26,611 nt of DNA from JBJFGR01 sp051892875 (lineage in GTDB: Bacteria; Pseudomonadota; Gammaproteobacteria; Enterobacterales; Succinivibrionaceae): the NCBI GenBank assembly GCA_051892875.1, contig JBJFGR010000155.1, positions 1-26,611 of the forward strand, read 5' to 3'. The position numbers and the translations under genes were made by a program. Shown here one piece after another: positions 1 to 8,400 of the stretch; within the stretch, counting starts at the first letter, position 1, and every line of letters starts with the position of its first letter. A model generated the notes under the pieces. It was not told where the DNA came from and ran no database searches. It saw nothing but the letters and a program-made list of their open reading frames with translations.

Positions 1-2
1 AG

Positions 3-179
3 CTAGATATTGAAATAAGTGTCGCTGACTTTTGTCTTAGCCATAAACCACCTAGTACCCAAAGTGCCTATACAAGAGATTATGCTCTAAGTAAAAGAAA
101 GGATGCTATGCAAAAATATAATGATTGGATCGAGGATGCTATTGGGGAGCACTCAATACTTCAGAAAGTTATGTCTTAA
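3..179 (+). CDS. Tyrosine-recombinase integrase, C-terminal end (partial)
   Basis: An open frame enters from the left edge and stops at TAA 177-179, giving 58 residues. The segment CLSHKPPSTQSAYTRDYAL followed by KRKDAMQKYNDWIE matches the C-terminal end of phage/P4-type integrases, where a Leu-x-His pair is followed about ten residues later by Ala-Tyr-x-Arg and then a basic helix with Met-Gln and Trp. The Tyr of SAYTRD would be the catalytic nucleophile that attaches to DNA during site-specific recombination. The rest of the gene, including the Arg-Lys-His-Arg residues, lies outside the window, so it cannot be said whether the gene is intact. It ends at a hairpin just downstream. The assignment rests on a short piece, but the pattern is characteristic. 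Confidence 0.7.
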   Translation, partial: LDIEISVADFCLSHKPPSTQSAYTRDYALSKRKDAMQKYNDWIEDAIGEHSILQKVMS

Positions 180-196
180 TTTATTGCACTCAATTA

Positions 197-221
197 AAAA
201 GCCACAGATGTGGCTTTTATC
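197..221 (+). terminator. Rho-independent terminator after the integrase
   Basis: AAAAGCCA and TGGCTTTT form a perfect stem around the loop CAGATG, which could pair by two more bases. The right arm ends in a short T run. It lies 17 bases after the integrase stop codon and suits rightward termination. Confidence 0.65.
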
Positions 222-296
222 TATATGCACAACTACCAAATTCCTAATATAGTTGAATAAACAAGAATTTATAGAAATTGCTAAAATTTAGTTTAG

Positions 297-319
297 AAAC
301 CGGATTAAATCCGGTTTTT
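297..319. terminator. Hairpin between convergent genes, probable terminator
   Basis: AAACCGGAT (297-305) and ATCCGGTTT (309-317) form a perfect 9-bp stem with a TAA loop. Rightward it is followed by more Ts. Leftward, it is 12 bases past the stop codon of the 146-residue gene, so it may end transcription of that gene too, although the leftward T run is short. Confidence 0.6.
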
Positions 320-329
320 GTAATTTAAA

Positions 330-770
330 TTACCATTGACTTGAAACCCTTTCAAGCATTACATATAAGGCTTGTGCTAAAGAGTCTTCTCCGAAGAAAT
401 TTCTGATAGCTGGAAAATCTTCTACTGTTGCTGCAGTATAATGTTTTTCTTCATTATCAATTAGTGTCATTCTTTGACAAATAAACTTATCATTTCTGGT
501 TTTAAATAATTTCAAATAACCTAAACGTCGATCATCTTTGTTATGGCGTTCCTCAACATTACAAATTTGCCAACCTTTGAATGTAATATCAATTTTTCCA
601 TCGCGTTTTACAACTTCATCTGACGGAATTTCTGTGATTTTTTTGCATAAATCAGGACGTTCTTTAATGATAGCAGTACGATGATCTTCTTCTGTTACTG
701 TTCCTAGATTATTTGTATCAGGATCTCCTGTTTTTTCAGAAGATGTTTTAAACATATCAAAAAAACCCAT
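330..770 (-). CDS. Hypothetical protein, 146 aa
   Basis: I do not recognise this protein. It is soluble, with no signal peptide or membrane segment. The N-terminal 30 residues (GFFDMFKTSSEK then acidic, Gly/Asn-rich) look disordered. The remainder looks like a small mixed alpha/beta domain with regular aromatic and basic positions (FKGWQIC, YLKLFKTRNDKF, FFGEDSLAQALY). The start at 770 is preceded by a very strong Shine-Dalgarno sequence (AAGGAGG, 7 bases upstream), so it is a real gene. Upstream, 797-809 is a small AT palindrome (TACATA-T-TATGTA), a possible but weak operator. Lying between an integrase end and tolC, it may be cargo of a mobile element, but nothing in the protein shows a function. 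Confidence 0.75.
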   Translation of the reverse strand: MGFFDMFKTSSEKTGDPDTNNLGTVTEEDHRTAIIKERPDLCKKITEIPSDEVVKRDGKIDITFKGWQICNVEERHNKDDRRLGYLKLFKTRNDKFICQRMTLIDNEEKHYTAATVEDFPAIRNFFGEDSLAQALYVMLERVSSQW

Positions 771-878
771 GGTTATTCCTCCTTAAGATACTTAACTACA
801 TATTATGTATTAAAATAAAATATTTGGGTTAAAATATTTATTAAATTGTGATGATTAAGATATTTTATAATATAAGGA

Positions 879-906
879 AATACCTAAGTTTATCAACTTA
901 GGTATT
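879..906 (-). terminator. Hairpin downstream of tolC
   Basis: AATACCTAAGTT (879-890) and AACTTAGGTATT (895-906) form a perfect 12-bp stem with a TATC loop, 14 bases after the tolC stop codon. Leftward the exit sequence is T-rich but interrupted, so termination may be partial. Confidence 0.6.
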
Positions 907-920
907 AGCAAAATAATAAA

Positions 921-2258
921 TTATTCTGATTCTTCTTTTGTCATTGGTTTATCAGTTAAACCATTATTTATTAAAATAATATCATCTTCATTTAAGAGAC
1001 CTGTGGTATATTTAATATTTAATCTATTGATAATATAATCGTATCTTGCACTAGCTAAATTACTTTCTGCATTATAATATTTTTGAGTTGCATCAAGAAC
1101 ATCTACAATAGTTCTAGTACCTACTTGATAGCCAGCAATGGTAGCATCTAGAGCACTCTTTGCAGATACAACAGTTTGTTTATAAGCTTTAACAGTTCCA
1201 ATAGCTGCATTTATATTATTGTATTGGCTATACAAGTTACTTTGTACTTGACGGTGAATACTTTCTAGTTCTTGAGATTTTGCAATGAAATTATTTTTAG
1301 CAACTTCAACTTCAGCTGAAGTTGCACCGCCTGAATAAAGAGGAATATTTAATTCAAGACCAATAGAAGCTGTATTTAAAGAATAATCTTCTCTCTTATA
1401 TAATTCTTCTTCTTTGTAATTAGTGTGCTGAGCATTTAAAGAACCTAGTAAATCTAAAGTTGGTTCATAACCTGTTTGAGCTAAGGAAATATTCATACGA
1501 GCAATTTCCTTTTCAATCATTTTAGCTTGAAGAGAGATATTGTTTTCTTCAGCAGTTTTTAAATATGAGTCAGAAGATTCGCTTAATTTAACTGTAGAAA
1601 ATTTTTCAATATCTAAATGGTTTAAATTCTTATGCTCCACACCAGTTATACGGCGTAAATCTTCAAAGCTATTTATTAAATCATTTTCAGCTATAATAAC
1701 TTGAGCTGTAGCACTGTCGTAAGCTGCTTTAGCTTCTTGAACATCTGTATTTGCAATTAATCCAACCTTATATCTTTGATTAGTTTCTGAATATCTTTTC
1801 TTTAAGGCCGCTTTATTTGCCTTAGCGTATTTTAATACATCTGCTGCTTTTAAAATTCCAAAATAAGCTTTAGAGGTTCTTATTATTAAATTTTGTTGTG
1901 CATCATTGTAAAGTAGATCTGCATTAACAGCAGTCTTTTCAGCAATATTACTTTTTATAAAGTTTGAGTGGCGCCAAATTGATTGTTGTAATGATAAAGA
2001 ACCGCCTGTTACTAGGGATGTTGTATAGTCATCTTTATTACTTTTAGTGTAATTTACAGAACCTTTAAGATTAATTTGTGGTAAATTTGCAGCATCAGCC
2101 TGATCAATAGAAGCGTAAGCACTATCTCTTTTTGCCTTATATTGCAACAAAGTTGGGTCTTTCTGTTGCGCTAATCTATATACATCTAATAAACTGTCAG
2201 CTAAAGCGTTAGTAGTTAGTGATGCAAAAAAAATTGTTGCAAGAATTGGTAAACGCAT
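921..2258 (-). CDS. tolC: TolC-family outer membrane efflux protein
   Basis: The product is the outer-membrane channel used by tripartite drug efflux pumps and type I secretion; a TolC trimer spans the outer membrane and reaches into the periplasm. The protein has 445 residues. It starts with a signal peptide (MRLPILATIFFASLTTNALA, cleaved before DSLLDVY), then two structural repeats of the OEP type. Family hallmarks are LLDVYRLAQQKDP near the start, NLPQINL at about 59, RYKVGLIANTDVQEA in the first repeat and its counterpart GYQVGTRTIVDVLDATQ in the second, and LNIPLYSGGATSAEV. The start at 2258 has a GAGG ribosome site. It is on the same strand as the Wadjet-like operon upstream, but is separated by 150 bp with its own likely promoter, so it is probably a separate housekeeping gene. 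It is slightly shorter than E. coli TolC and lacks the long C-terminal tail. Confidence 0.93.
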   Translation of the reverse strand: MRLPILATIFFASLTTNALADSLLDVYRLAQQKDPTLLQYKAKRDSAYASIDQADAANLPQINLKGSVNYTKSNKDDYTTSLVTGGSLSLQQSIWRHSNFIKSNIAEKTAVNADLLYNDAQQNLIIRTSKAYFGILKAADVLKYAKANKAALKKRYSETNQRYKVGLIANTDVQEAKAAYDSATAQVIIAENDLINSFEDLRRITGVEHKNLNHLDIEKFSTVKLSESSDSYLKTAEENNISLQAKMIEKEIARMNISLAQTGYEPTLDLLGSLNAQHTNYKEEELYKREDYSLNTASIGLELNIPLYSGGATSAEVEVAKNNFIAKSQELESIHRQVQSNLYSQYNNINAAIGTVKAYKQTVVSAKSALDATIAGYQVGTRTIVDVLDATQKYYNAESNLASARYDYIINRLNIKYTTGLLNEDDIILINNGLTDKPMTKEESE

Positions 2259-2310
2259 ATCTCAACCTCATTCTTTTGGTAAATATATTTTATATTCTTA
2301 AACTTTTTGA

Positions 2311-2339
2311 ATTATACAGTATTTAATAAAAATCAGTAA
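2311..2339 (-). promoter_or_regulatory. Predicted tolC promoter (extended -10)
   Basis: On the minus strand a perfect TATAAT lies at 2316-2311, preceded by CTG, with a weak -35 (TTACTG, 2339-2334) 17 bases upstream. It is 52 bases before the tolC start codon. The assignment is by pattern only. Confidence 0.4.
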
Positions 2340-2408
2340 GGTTTTTTAATGCCCATTTATGTGAAATTTGTATGCAATTATAAATAATAGGTATTTCTAA
2401 ACGCAGTA

Positions 2409-3524
2409 TTATATTTTAAAGCTTTTTAGTTTAAAAACATTACCATATTGCATTATAGACTCTTGAATTAAAGTTTTATTTGTTTTGTTAGTAATATTTA
2501 CAATATGCTTTAAAGCAGATATTGCTTCACTTTCTCTAGTGGTGGTCGCAAGAGTGTTAATATAACATTCTAAATCTTTATATAAATTATCCTCTATTTT
2601 TTTACCATATGAAAGATAGTTTTCTTCAGTTATTGAGGATTGAGTAGGTAGTAATAAGTAAGTGTTATTATATTTTGAGAAATTTTTAAACCAACTATTT
2701 GTCCAATCATAACCACCTTTGTCAAGATCGCTATTAAGATAGACTTTTATATTATTATCAGAATTTTTAGAAAGATTTAGTTCAAGTAATTTTTTTGTTA
2801 GAGTATCGGCGTAGGAGAGTTTCATTTCTTTAGTAGTAGTTTTTGATTCGGATCTAAAAATTACTAGGGTATTATCTAAATAATTAATAAAGTCATCATT
2901 TTTATCAAAACTGTAATTGAAGAATTTTAAAAAAGTTGCCATATTTTCTTCAATAACTATCTGTTTTATAGTTGATATTTCGATATTTTCGCAGAACTCA
3001 TTGATATTAATGTATAAAGGAAAATCATTAGTATTTGAAAGCTGTTGGTTTTTATAGTAAATATTTTTTCCAGCTAAAATTAAGTTGTAATTTTCTGTTA
3101 CACTTTTTTTATTTATTTTTTCATTTTTTATTAATTTTGCAAGAGTTAGTCTGTCAGCATCTGTAATTATTTCTAGTAAATTTTGGTCAATAATATTTTT
3201 AAAACAATCATGTATTATTGCATGAAAATTCACACCTTTAGCAAAATCATTTTGTTGAATTACAAATTTTGGTCCAATTCCTCTTATATAATCAGACATT
3301 TTTTTTCCAATAAAATCAAAGAAATATTCTTTTAAAAAAGTGATTGTTGGTTCGCAAAGAGTAATAGTTTCATTTTCATTAGCATTTAAAACTTTTTTAA
3401 GATCTCTTATAAATACATTTATTTTTTTATTTTTATTTTTATCATTTATTAAGTAATAATCATTGATAAAATCCAAAAACTTTTCATATGTTACTTCAGA
3501 ATTGTTCTTTTTTATATATGTCAT
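2409..3524 (-). CDS. Divergent TOPRIM nuclease subunit, JetD/MksG-like
   Basis: The last gene of the four-gene operon encodes 371 residues. The C-terminal half shows the two signatures of a TOPRIM fold: a hydrophobic strand ending in acid (IKQIVIEEN, Glu193-Asn194) and, after VIFRSESK, a strand ending in SDLDKGG (Asp266, Asp268, Gly270-271). This matches the E-N ... D-x-D-x-x-G centre of JetD/MksG, the subunit that cuts DNA in Wadjet condensins. The N-terminal 150 residues are Lys/Asn-rich and likely hold helical or winged-helix arms. The gene starts 16 bases after the stop of the kleisin-like gene with an AAGG ribosome site, so it is co-transcribed. Overall similarity to textbook JetD (DUF3322/DUF2220) is low, and the call depends on the TOPRIM motifs plus position. 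A primase-like or OLD-like TOPRIM protein is the alternative. Confidence 0.6.
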   Translation of the reverse strand: MTYIKKNNSEVTYEKFLDFINDYYLINDKNKNKKINVFIRDLKKVLNANENETITLCEPTITFLKEYFFDFIGKKMSDYIRGIGPKFVIQQNDFAKGVNFHAIIHDCFKNIIDQNLLEIITDADRLTLAKLIKNEKINKKSVTENYNLILAGKNIYYKNQQLSNTNDFPLYININEFCENIEISTIKQIVIEENMATFLKFFNYSFDKNDDFINYLDNTLVIFRSESKTTTKEMKLSYADTLTKKLLELNLSKNSDNNIKVYLNSDLDKGGYDWTNSWFKNFSKYNNTYLLLPTQSSITEENYLSYGKKIEDNLYKDLECYINTLATTTRESEAISALKHIVNITNKTNKTLIQESIMQYGNVFKLKSFKI

Positions 3525-3540
3525 TGATTATACCTTAACT

Positions 3541-4821
3541 TTATACCTTATTTTTTAGATTATCTATAGTTTCAAGTTCTATATCTTCTAAAATAGAATC
3601 TCCGAAACCAATATTTTTGTTTAAAGGATGTGTATATTGGAGAGTACCTAAAAAATTAGGTTTTTTAAAATACATTTTATTTTGTTCAGGCATATCTTCA
3701 TAATAAGCAGCTACAGCAAAAAGCCAATGAGTTAAGCGATATTTTAATTGATTATTTTGGTGATATTCTTTGGCACTGATTGATTTATCACTGGATATAA
3801 TATGTTTGAAGAAAATGATTAAATCTTCTTCTGTTTCTTCATATTGATATTCTTCTGTTAATACTTTAGGTGGTTCTGTAGAACCTTCACTTTGACTATT
3901 TTCTACAACAACTTCTATTTTATCCTTCGGATTTTGTAGATTTGCAATAATTTCTTCTAAAATGTTTGTATGATTATCATTCTCAAGATCTGGATGAGTA
4001 CTTATTTTCAAGGCTGTAGTTTTTAAAAACAATTCATGAGGAATTGGTTCACTTGAATAATCCCTAGGAAGATAGTTTAAATTGGTATAATGATGTTGGC
4101 AAAATGCTTTGAGAACATTTGTTTGAATGACTTCTTTACGGAATTTTGCGAGTAAGCTTTTTAGATTTATTAAAATGCCATTAAGTTGATTTTGACATTT
4201 TGTTAATTCTGGTAATAGATGAAGGCAAAGAATACGATATAAAATTGTATCATCATCTCTTTGAACAAAACCCATCATAGTCTCAAAATTAAACAAGGTT
4301 AGATTATCAACCAATTCGCTTGCAATTTCAATAGCATGTTCATTTTCTGATATTTTATCATCAAGACTTCTAACAAAGCCAAATTGAGTTTGAACCCTAT
4401 TTCCTAGAGTTTTTATAGATTTTTTAGCTTCAAAAATAATTTCAAATACAAAATTTTCTATATCTTTAAGGGTTTCTTCAGCTATTTCATTATGGTGTGT
4501 TGATTTGTGATAAAAATAACGATCTATAATTCTTTTTAGATCATCTAGGTATTTAGCTAGACCTACTTCAATATGACGAGAACGATCAATATCTAGGATA
4601 GAATTAAATAATCTAGCAAGCATAGGATTTAATCTATAACCATCAAATGCTGAGAAAATAATATCTTGTTTTTTTAAAAGTTCTAATAGGTCAAAATCTT
4701 TGTCATCAACATTATCAAGATTATTATTAAATGCTTGAATAATTAAGTTAGAACCTTTGTTTAAATCCCCTAAAAACTTAAATAAAATATTATTGGCATT
4801 AGAAAGGTTATTAGAATTCAC
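3541..4821 (-). CDS. Kleisin-like condensin subunit, JetA/MksF-like
   Basis: This is the third gene of the operon. The frame opens at an ATG at 4845, but that codon has no ribosome site. A GTG at 4819-4821 sits 9 bases after a perfect AAGGAG, so I place the start there, giving 426 residues and an 11-bp overlap with the previous gene, typical of translational coupling. From the start: a helical N-terminal segment with a likely winged helix (LLELLKKQDIIFSAFDGYRL at about 44-63), a long alpha-helical middle (to about 250), an acidic, low-complexity linker (about 280-320, rich in Glu/Ser/Pro), and a C-terminal globular domain (EEDLIIFFKHII to the end). That is the shape of an SMC-bridging kleisin of the JetA/MksF kind: it would join the KITE dimer to the ATPase heads. 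The assignment comes from layout and neighbours. No single motif proves it. Confidence 0.55.
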   Translation of the reverse strand: MNSNNLSNANNILFKFLGDLNKGSNLIIQAFNNNLDNVDDKDFDLLELLKKQDIIFSAFDGYRLNPMLARLFNSILDIDRSRHIEVGLAKYLDDLKRIIDRYFYHKSTHHNEIAEETLKDIENFVFEIIFEAKKSIKTLGNRVQTQFGFVRSLDDKISENEHAIEIASELVDNLTLFNFETMMGFVQRDDDTILYRILCLHLLPELTKCQNQLNGILINLKSLLAKFRKEVIQTNVLKAFCQHHYTNLNYLPRDYSSEPIPHELFLKTTALKISTHPDLENDNHTNILEEIIANLQNPKDKIEVVVENSQSEGSTEPPKVLTEEYQYEETEEDLIIFFKHIISSDKSISAKEYHQNNQLKYRLTHWLFAVAAYYEDMPEQNKMYFKKPNFLGTLQYTHPLNKNIGFGDSILEDIELETIDNLKNKV

Positions 4822-5455
4822 TGAATAAATCTCCTTGAATACCATTTATAAAACCATTCTTTTCCTCTGTGGAAAGAATGTGTTCGTGAGCATCTATATA
4901 ATCTATGACAGCGTAAATATATGATATTTTACCTGTTAATTGAAATTGTCTACAGCCATCTTCTTCTTCAATTAGTATATTATTTTTTTTCATATAATCA
5001 AATAATGCTTTTACTTGTAATGGTAAAGGGTCAGTAGTTTTTCTTTTATTTATTATTTGAAGAATAGTGCTAACTCTATCTTTAAAAAAATCATTATTTT
5101 CAATTTTTGATGTTGTTTCAGACTCTGAAATTTTAAAACCAGGACCTGGTCGATAGTCCTGCATATTAAGATCCATTATTGTTAAAATAAATTCAACTGT
5201 AGGGCGTAATAAATCGCGAACAGTGGTAAATTCTTTGGATATTTGTTTACGAACATTGTTATCATCAATATTTTTCCAAGCTGCATAGTAGACATCACTA
5301 CCTGGTACATTTGCTACATAGCGACCTAAAGGTTCTAAGATATTGTTTATTAACTTAAACGATTCTTCATCTTTTAAATCTTCATATGATTTATGATAAG
5401 TTATAGGACAAATAAATTCACCTTGTAAAAGAAGTTCTATAGTTTCTTTAATCAT
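4811..5455 (-). CDS. KITE-type condensin subunit, JetB/MksE-like
   Basis: A 214-residue protein of the size of JetB/MksE, the small tandem winged-helix subunit that dimerises and binds the kleisin in Wadjet and Mks condensins. Visible features are an N-terminal helix with ELLLQGEFIC, a strand-rich segment (LGRYVANVPGSDVYYAAW at about 43-60), a helical core with VRDLLRPTVEFILTIMDL, a polar linker, and a second winged-helix-like unit (LPLQVKALFDYMKKNNILIE then a strand, QFQLTGKISYIYAVIDYI). The gene begins 10 bases after the SMC gene, with AAGGA lying across the stop region of that gene. It overlaps the next gene by 11 bp. The position between SMC and kleisin genes, the size and the two-winged-helix pattern support the call. 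Sequence alone would not. Confidence 0.6.
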   Translation of the reverse strand: MIKETIELLLQGEFICPITYHKSYEDLKDEESFKLINNILEPLGRYVANVPGSDVYYAAWKNIDDNNVRKQISKEFTTVRDLLRPTVEFILTIMDLNMQDYRPGPGFKISESETTSKIENNDFFKDRVSTILQIINKRKTTDPLPLQVKALFDYMKKNNILIEEEDGCRQFQLTGKISYIYAVIDYIDAHEHILSTEEKNGFINGIQGDLFSEF

Positions 5456-5465
5456 TTTTTAGTCC

Positions 5466-8400
5466 TTATAATAAACCTTGTTTTTTTGCAATAGCTATTC
5501 CTATAGGATTTAAAGCTTCTTGGTTAACAAATACACCATCTTTTGCAATACGATAAATATTTTCAAATTGTAAAGCAACGGACATACTTAAATCAGGTGC
5601 AGCAGATACCATTGTTATTAAATTACGATCCATTACATCTAGTAGAATATGAATATTTTTATTTGATAACTTACTCATTTCATCAACAGGCCAATTGATT
5701 CTAATATTTTGTTCATTGCGTGATTCACGAATTAGACCTATGTATAATGCACACATTAATAAGAAAGTTAAACCATTAGAACTTAGTTCTTCTAGTTCTT
5801 TTGCGCTTCTTGCTGTTTTAAATTTTTTATTTTCAGTTACTTCAAAAAGTACGGTAAATAGATCATTTATTTCATTACGTAAAGTACCATCTTCAAATTT
5901 ACTCATTAAGTTTTTGATTTGATCAACATATTCTTGACTTGGCAATTGTTCTAAATATTTACCCTCTTCTATCCATTTTTTGTAGGTTTCGGCTATTTCT
6001 TCAATATAACGCCAACATGGTAAATCTTTTATTTTTGCTTCTAATTTTATATTAAAATATTCAAAAGCTTCAAAACTTAGATTTTGAGTAACAGCATTAG
6101 AGATACGGTTACTAAATCCGTGTATGCGATTACTGAAGTTTTTTAATTGTTGGTAATATCCATATATTATGTCAGCAGTATTTCGACCAAAGTTTATTAG
6201 AGTTTGTCGTATTTGAGGAAGTAAATCTTGAACGATCATTTTGGCAGCATTAGCTTTTAATATAATATCTTTTTGTTCTTGAGTTTCATTTGTAAATGCA
6301 TAAGAAGTTTTTGATTCATTACAATGTTCTTCCCAATAAGAATAAATTTCAGAATGTGTATATTTATTTATACAATTAGTAATTTTATAAATGTTTCCTT
6401 TTATTTCGGTACATTCATTTTTATATTTATTTATTTGTTTTTCAGCTTCATTAAAAGTAATTTCAGAAGATGTTGATGGTTCAATAGGGGTGCCATCACT
6501 ATTAAGATTTATATCCTCTATTGATTTACATAATTTTGAAAATTTTTCAATATTTTTATTATTATTCTCATATGTTTGTCTGAGATTATTGATCTCTTTA
6601 CTAAGTAATTTTATCTGTGAGTCATATTGTTTATTATAGGATTTTAATTTGTCTTCTTCATTTTGATGTTGTTTACGTAAATCTATGATTTTTTCACGAA
6701 GATTTTGTAGGATATTTCCTTTAGGTAACCACAATAAATATCGATTAGTTAGTTCTCGATTGTCTTCGATATCATTTAGAAGTTGTTCATTATTTCTTAT
6801 TGATGATGATAATTGATCAATTAATTTATCATCAACATTACCTTCAGTTTTTTTAGCTAATTCTATTTTATTTAATTCTTTTATGTTTCGTTCATTTTGT
6901 TCTTGAGCACGGCTTAATAAATCATCGGTATTATTAATAAGTTCCGAGTATTTTGTTTCGATATCACTCTTATTTAGTAAATATGAGTTATTTACATCTT
7001 GAATTAGTGATTGGTATTTTTCAGTTAATGAATTTTTTTGAGAGCAGATATTTTTTAATTCAGATAAAACTTTATTTAAATTGTTATTTAACTCATTTTT
7101 TAATTTTTCTTGAGCAATTGTTATTCGATCTTTTATTTGGCAATGAAAATCTTTTAGTTCAGAAATTTGTTTATCCCAATCTTCATGAGCTTCCAAGTTC
7201 ATTATTTGGTTTTCTACATTTGTTATTTCAGTGTTTAAATCATGAATTTCATTGAATTTTTTATCAACTTCATGCTGTATTATATTAAATTTTTGAGATA
7301 ATTCTTTGTAGATAATTTCTAATTCTTCGATATTTCTAAATTCTTTTTTGATATGTTCGGTTAAAAGCGTAACATTGCCAATGGTAACTTTATCTAAAGT
7401 ACTGTTATCGATAGTTGATTCAATTACTGGATAAAGATCCGTTCTAGATAATAGTTCATTATCCAAGACTTTGCCAATACTATCTTTCCAAGCAGGTACA
7501 TTTAATTCAAGGAAGCTTTGTAAAGAGCCGTCGCTATTTGATAGTTGTCGTTCGATGTCTCTTATTTCTTGTTGTAATTTATTTCCTTCTTTCTTGAATT
7601 TATCATGTTCATTGGTTATGAGAGTTCGTTTATTGGTTAAACTCAGCTTTTCATTTGTTAATTTTATCAGTTCTTGTTGATTAGCACGAGCTTCATCTTG
7701 AATAGAATTTATTTTATTACTATTTTCAGCAAGTTCTTTTGCTAAATTTTCAGGAACTCTGATATCTTTTAATGACTTTTCAATATTTTGTTTTTCGTGT
7801 GTTAAAGTATTTTCTTCAAGATCTAAAGTATGAATTTTTGATTTTAATTCGTTTTTTAAATTGTTAATATCAGCTAACTTTTTAGATTCAAGTTCATGGT
7901 TTTTTGATTTAAGTTCGTCAATATAAGTACTTTTTTGTTTTTCTAATTTATTTTTATCTGATAAATATTTATTATTGATAGCATTTCTTTTGTTATCAAA
8001 TTCTTGTTTAATATTTTCAGCTTTGGAGTTTATTGAATTGAGAACTTCCTTATCTTGTAAAAGTTGATTTTTTATAATTTGGCAATTATTGACTTGTTCA
8101 AGCCAATATGTTGCTTTTTTATTTTCAAAATCTTCTTGTTCTTTTTCAATTTGAGATATTTCATTATCTCTATCTGTTATTTCTTTTTTTATGTTATCTA
8201 CTGTAGATTTAAGCTCTTGAATTTTTCTAAATTCTTCTGTTTTAAAATTTTCCAAATAATTATCTTTACTATTTATATTGTCATTTAATTTTTTATTTTT
8301 ATTAGTTAATTCATTTATAAACCATTTAAGATCACGATAAAACCCACGAATGTTTGCCATGTGGTTGAGTAAACTTTGATTTATTTTTATAACGTTACTA

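Noticed and set aside
180..330. Integrase att site made from a tRNA 3' end
   Set aside because: No tRNA gene or tRNA-like segment is present here, and the tRNA-Asn 3' sequence of the 23-kb array does not recur near the integrase.
921..2258. tolC as a fifth component of the Wadjet-like operon
   Set aside because: A 150-bp gap with its own promoter and the usual housekeeping form of TolC argue for simple adjacency.
5695..8288. Several plus-strand open frames of 69-100 codons inside the SMC gene
   Set aside because: They are antisense to a long coiled-coil gene, Phe/Leu-rich mirror images of Lys/Glu/Asn codons, and lack ribosome sites.
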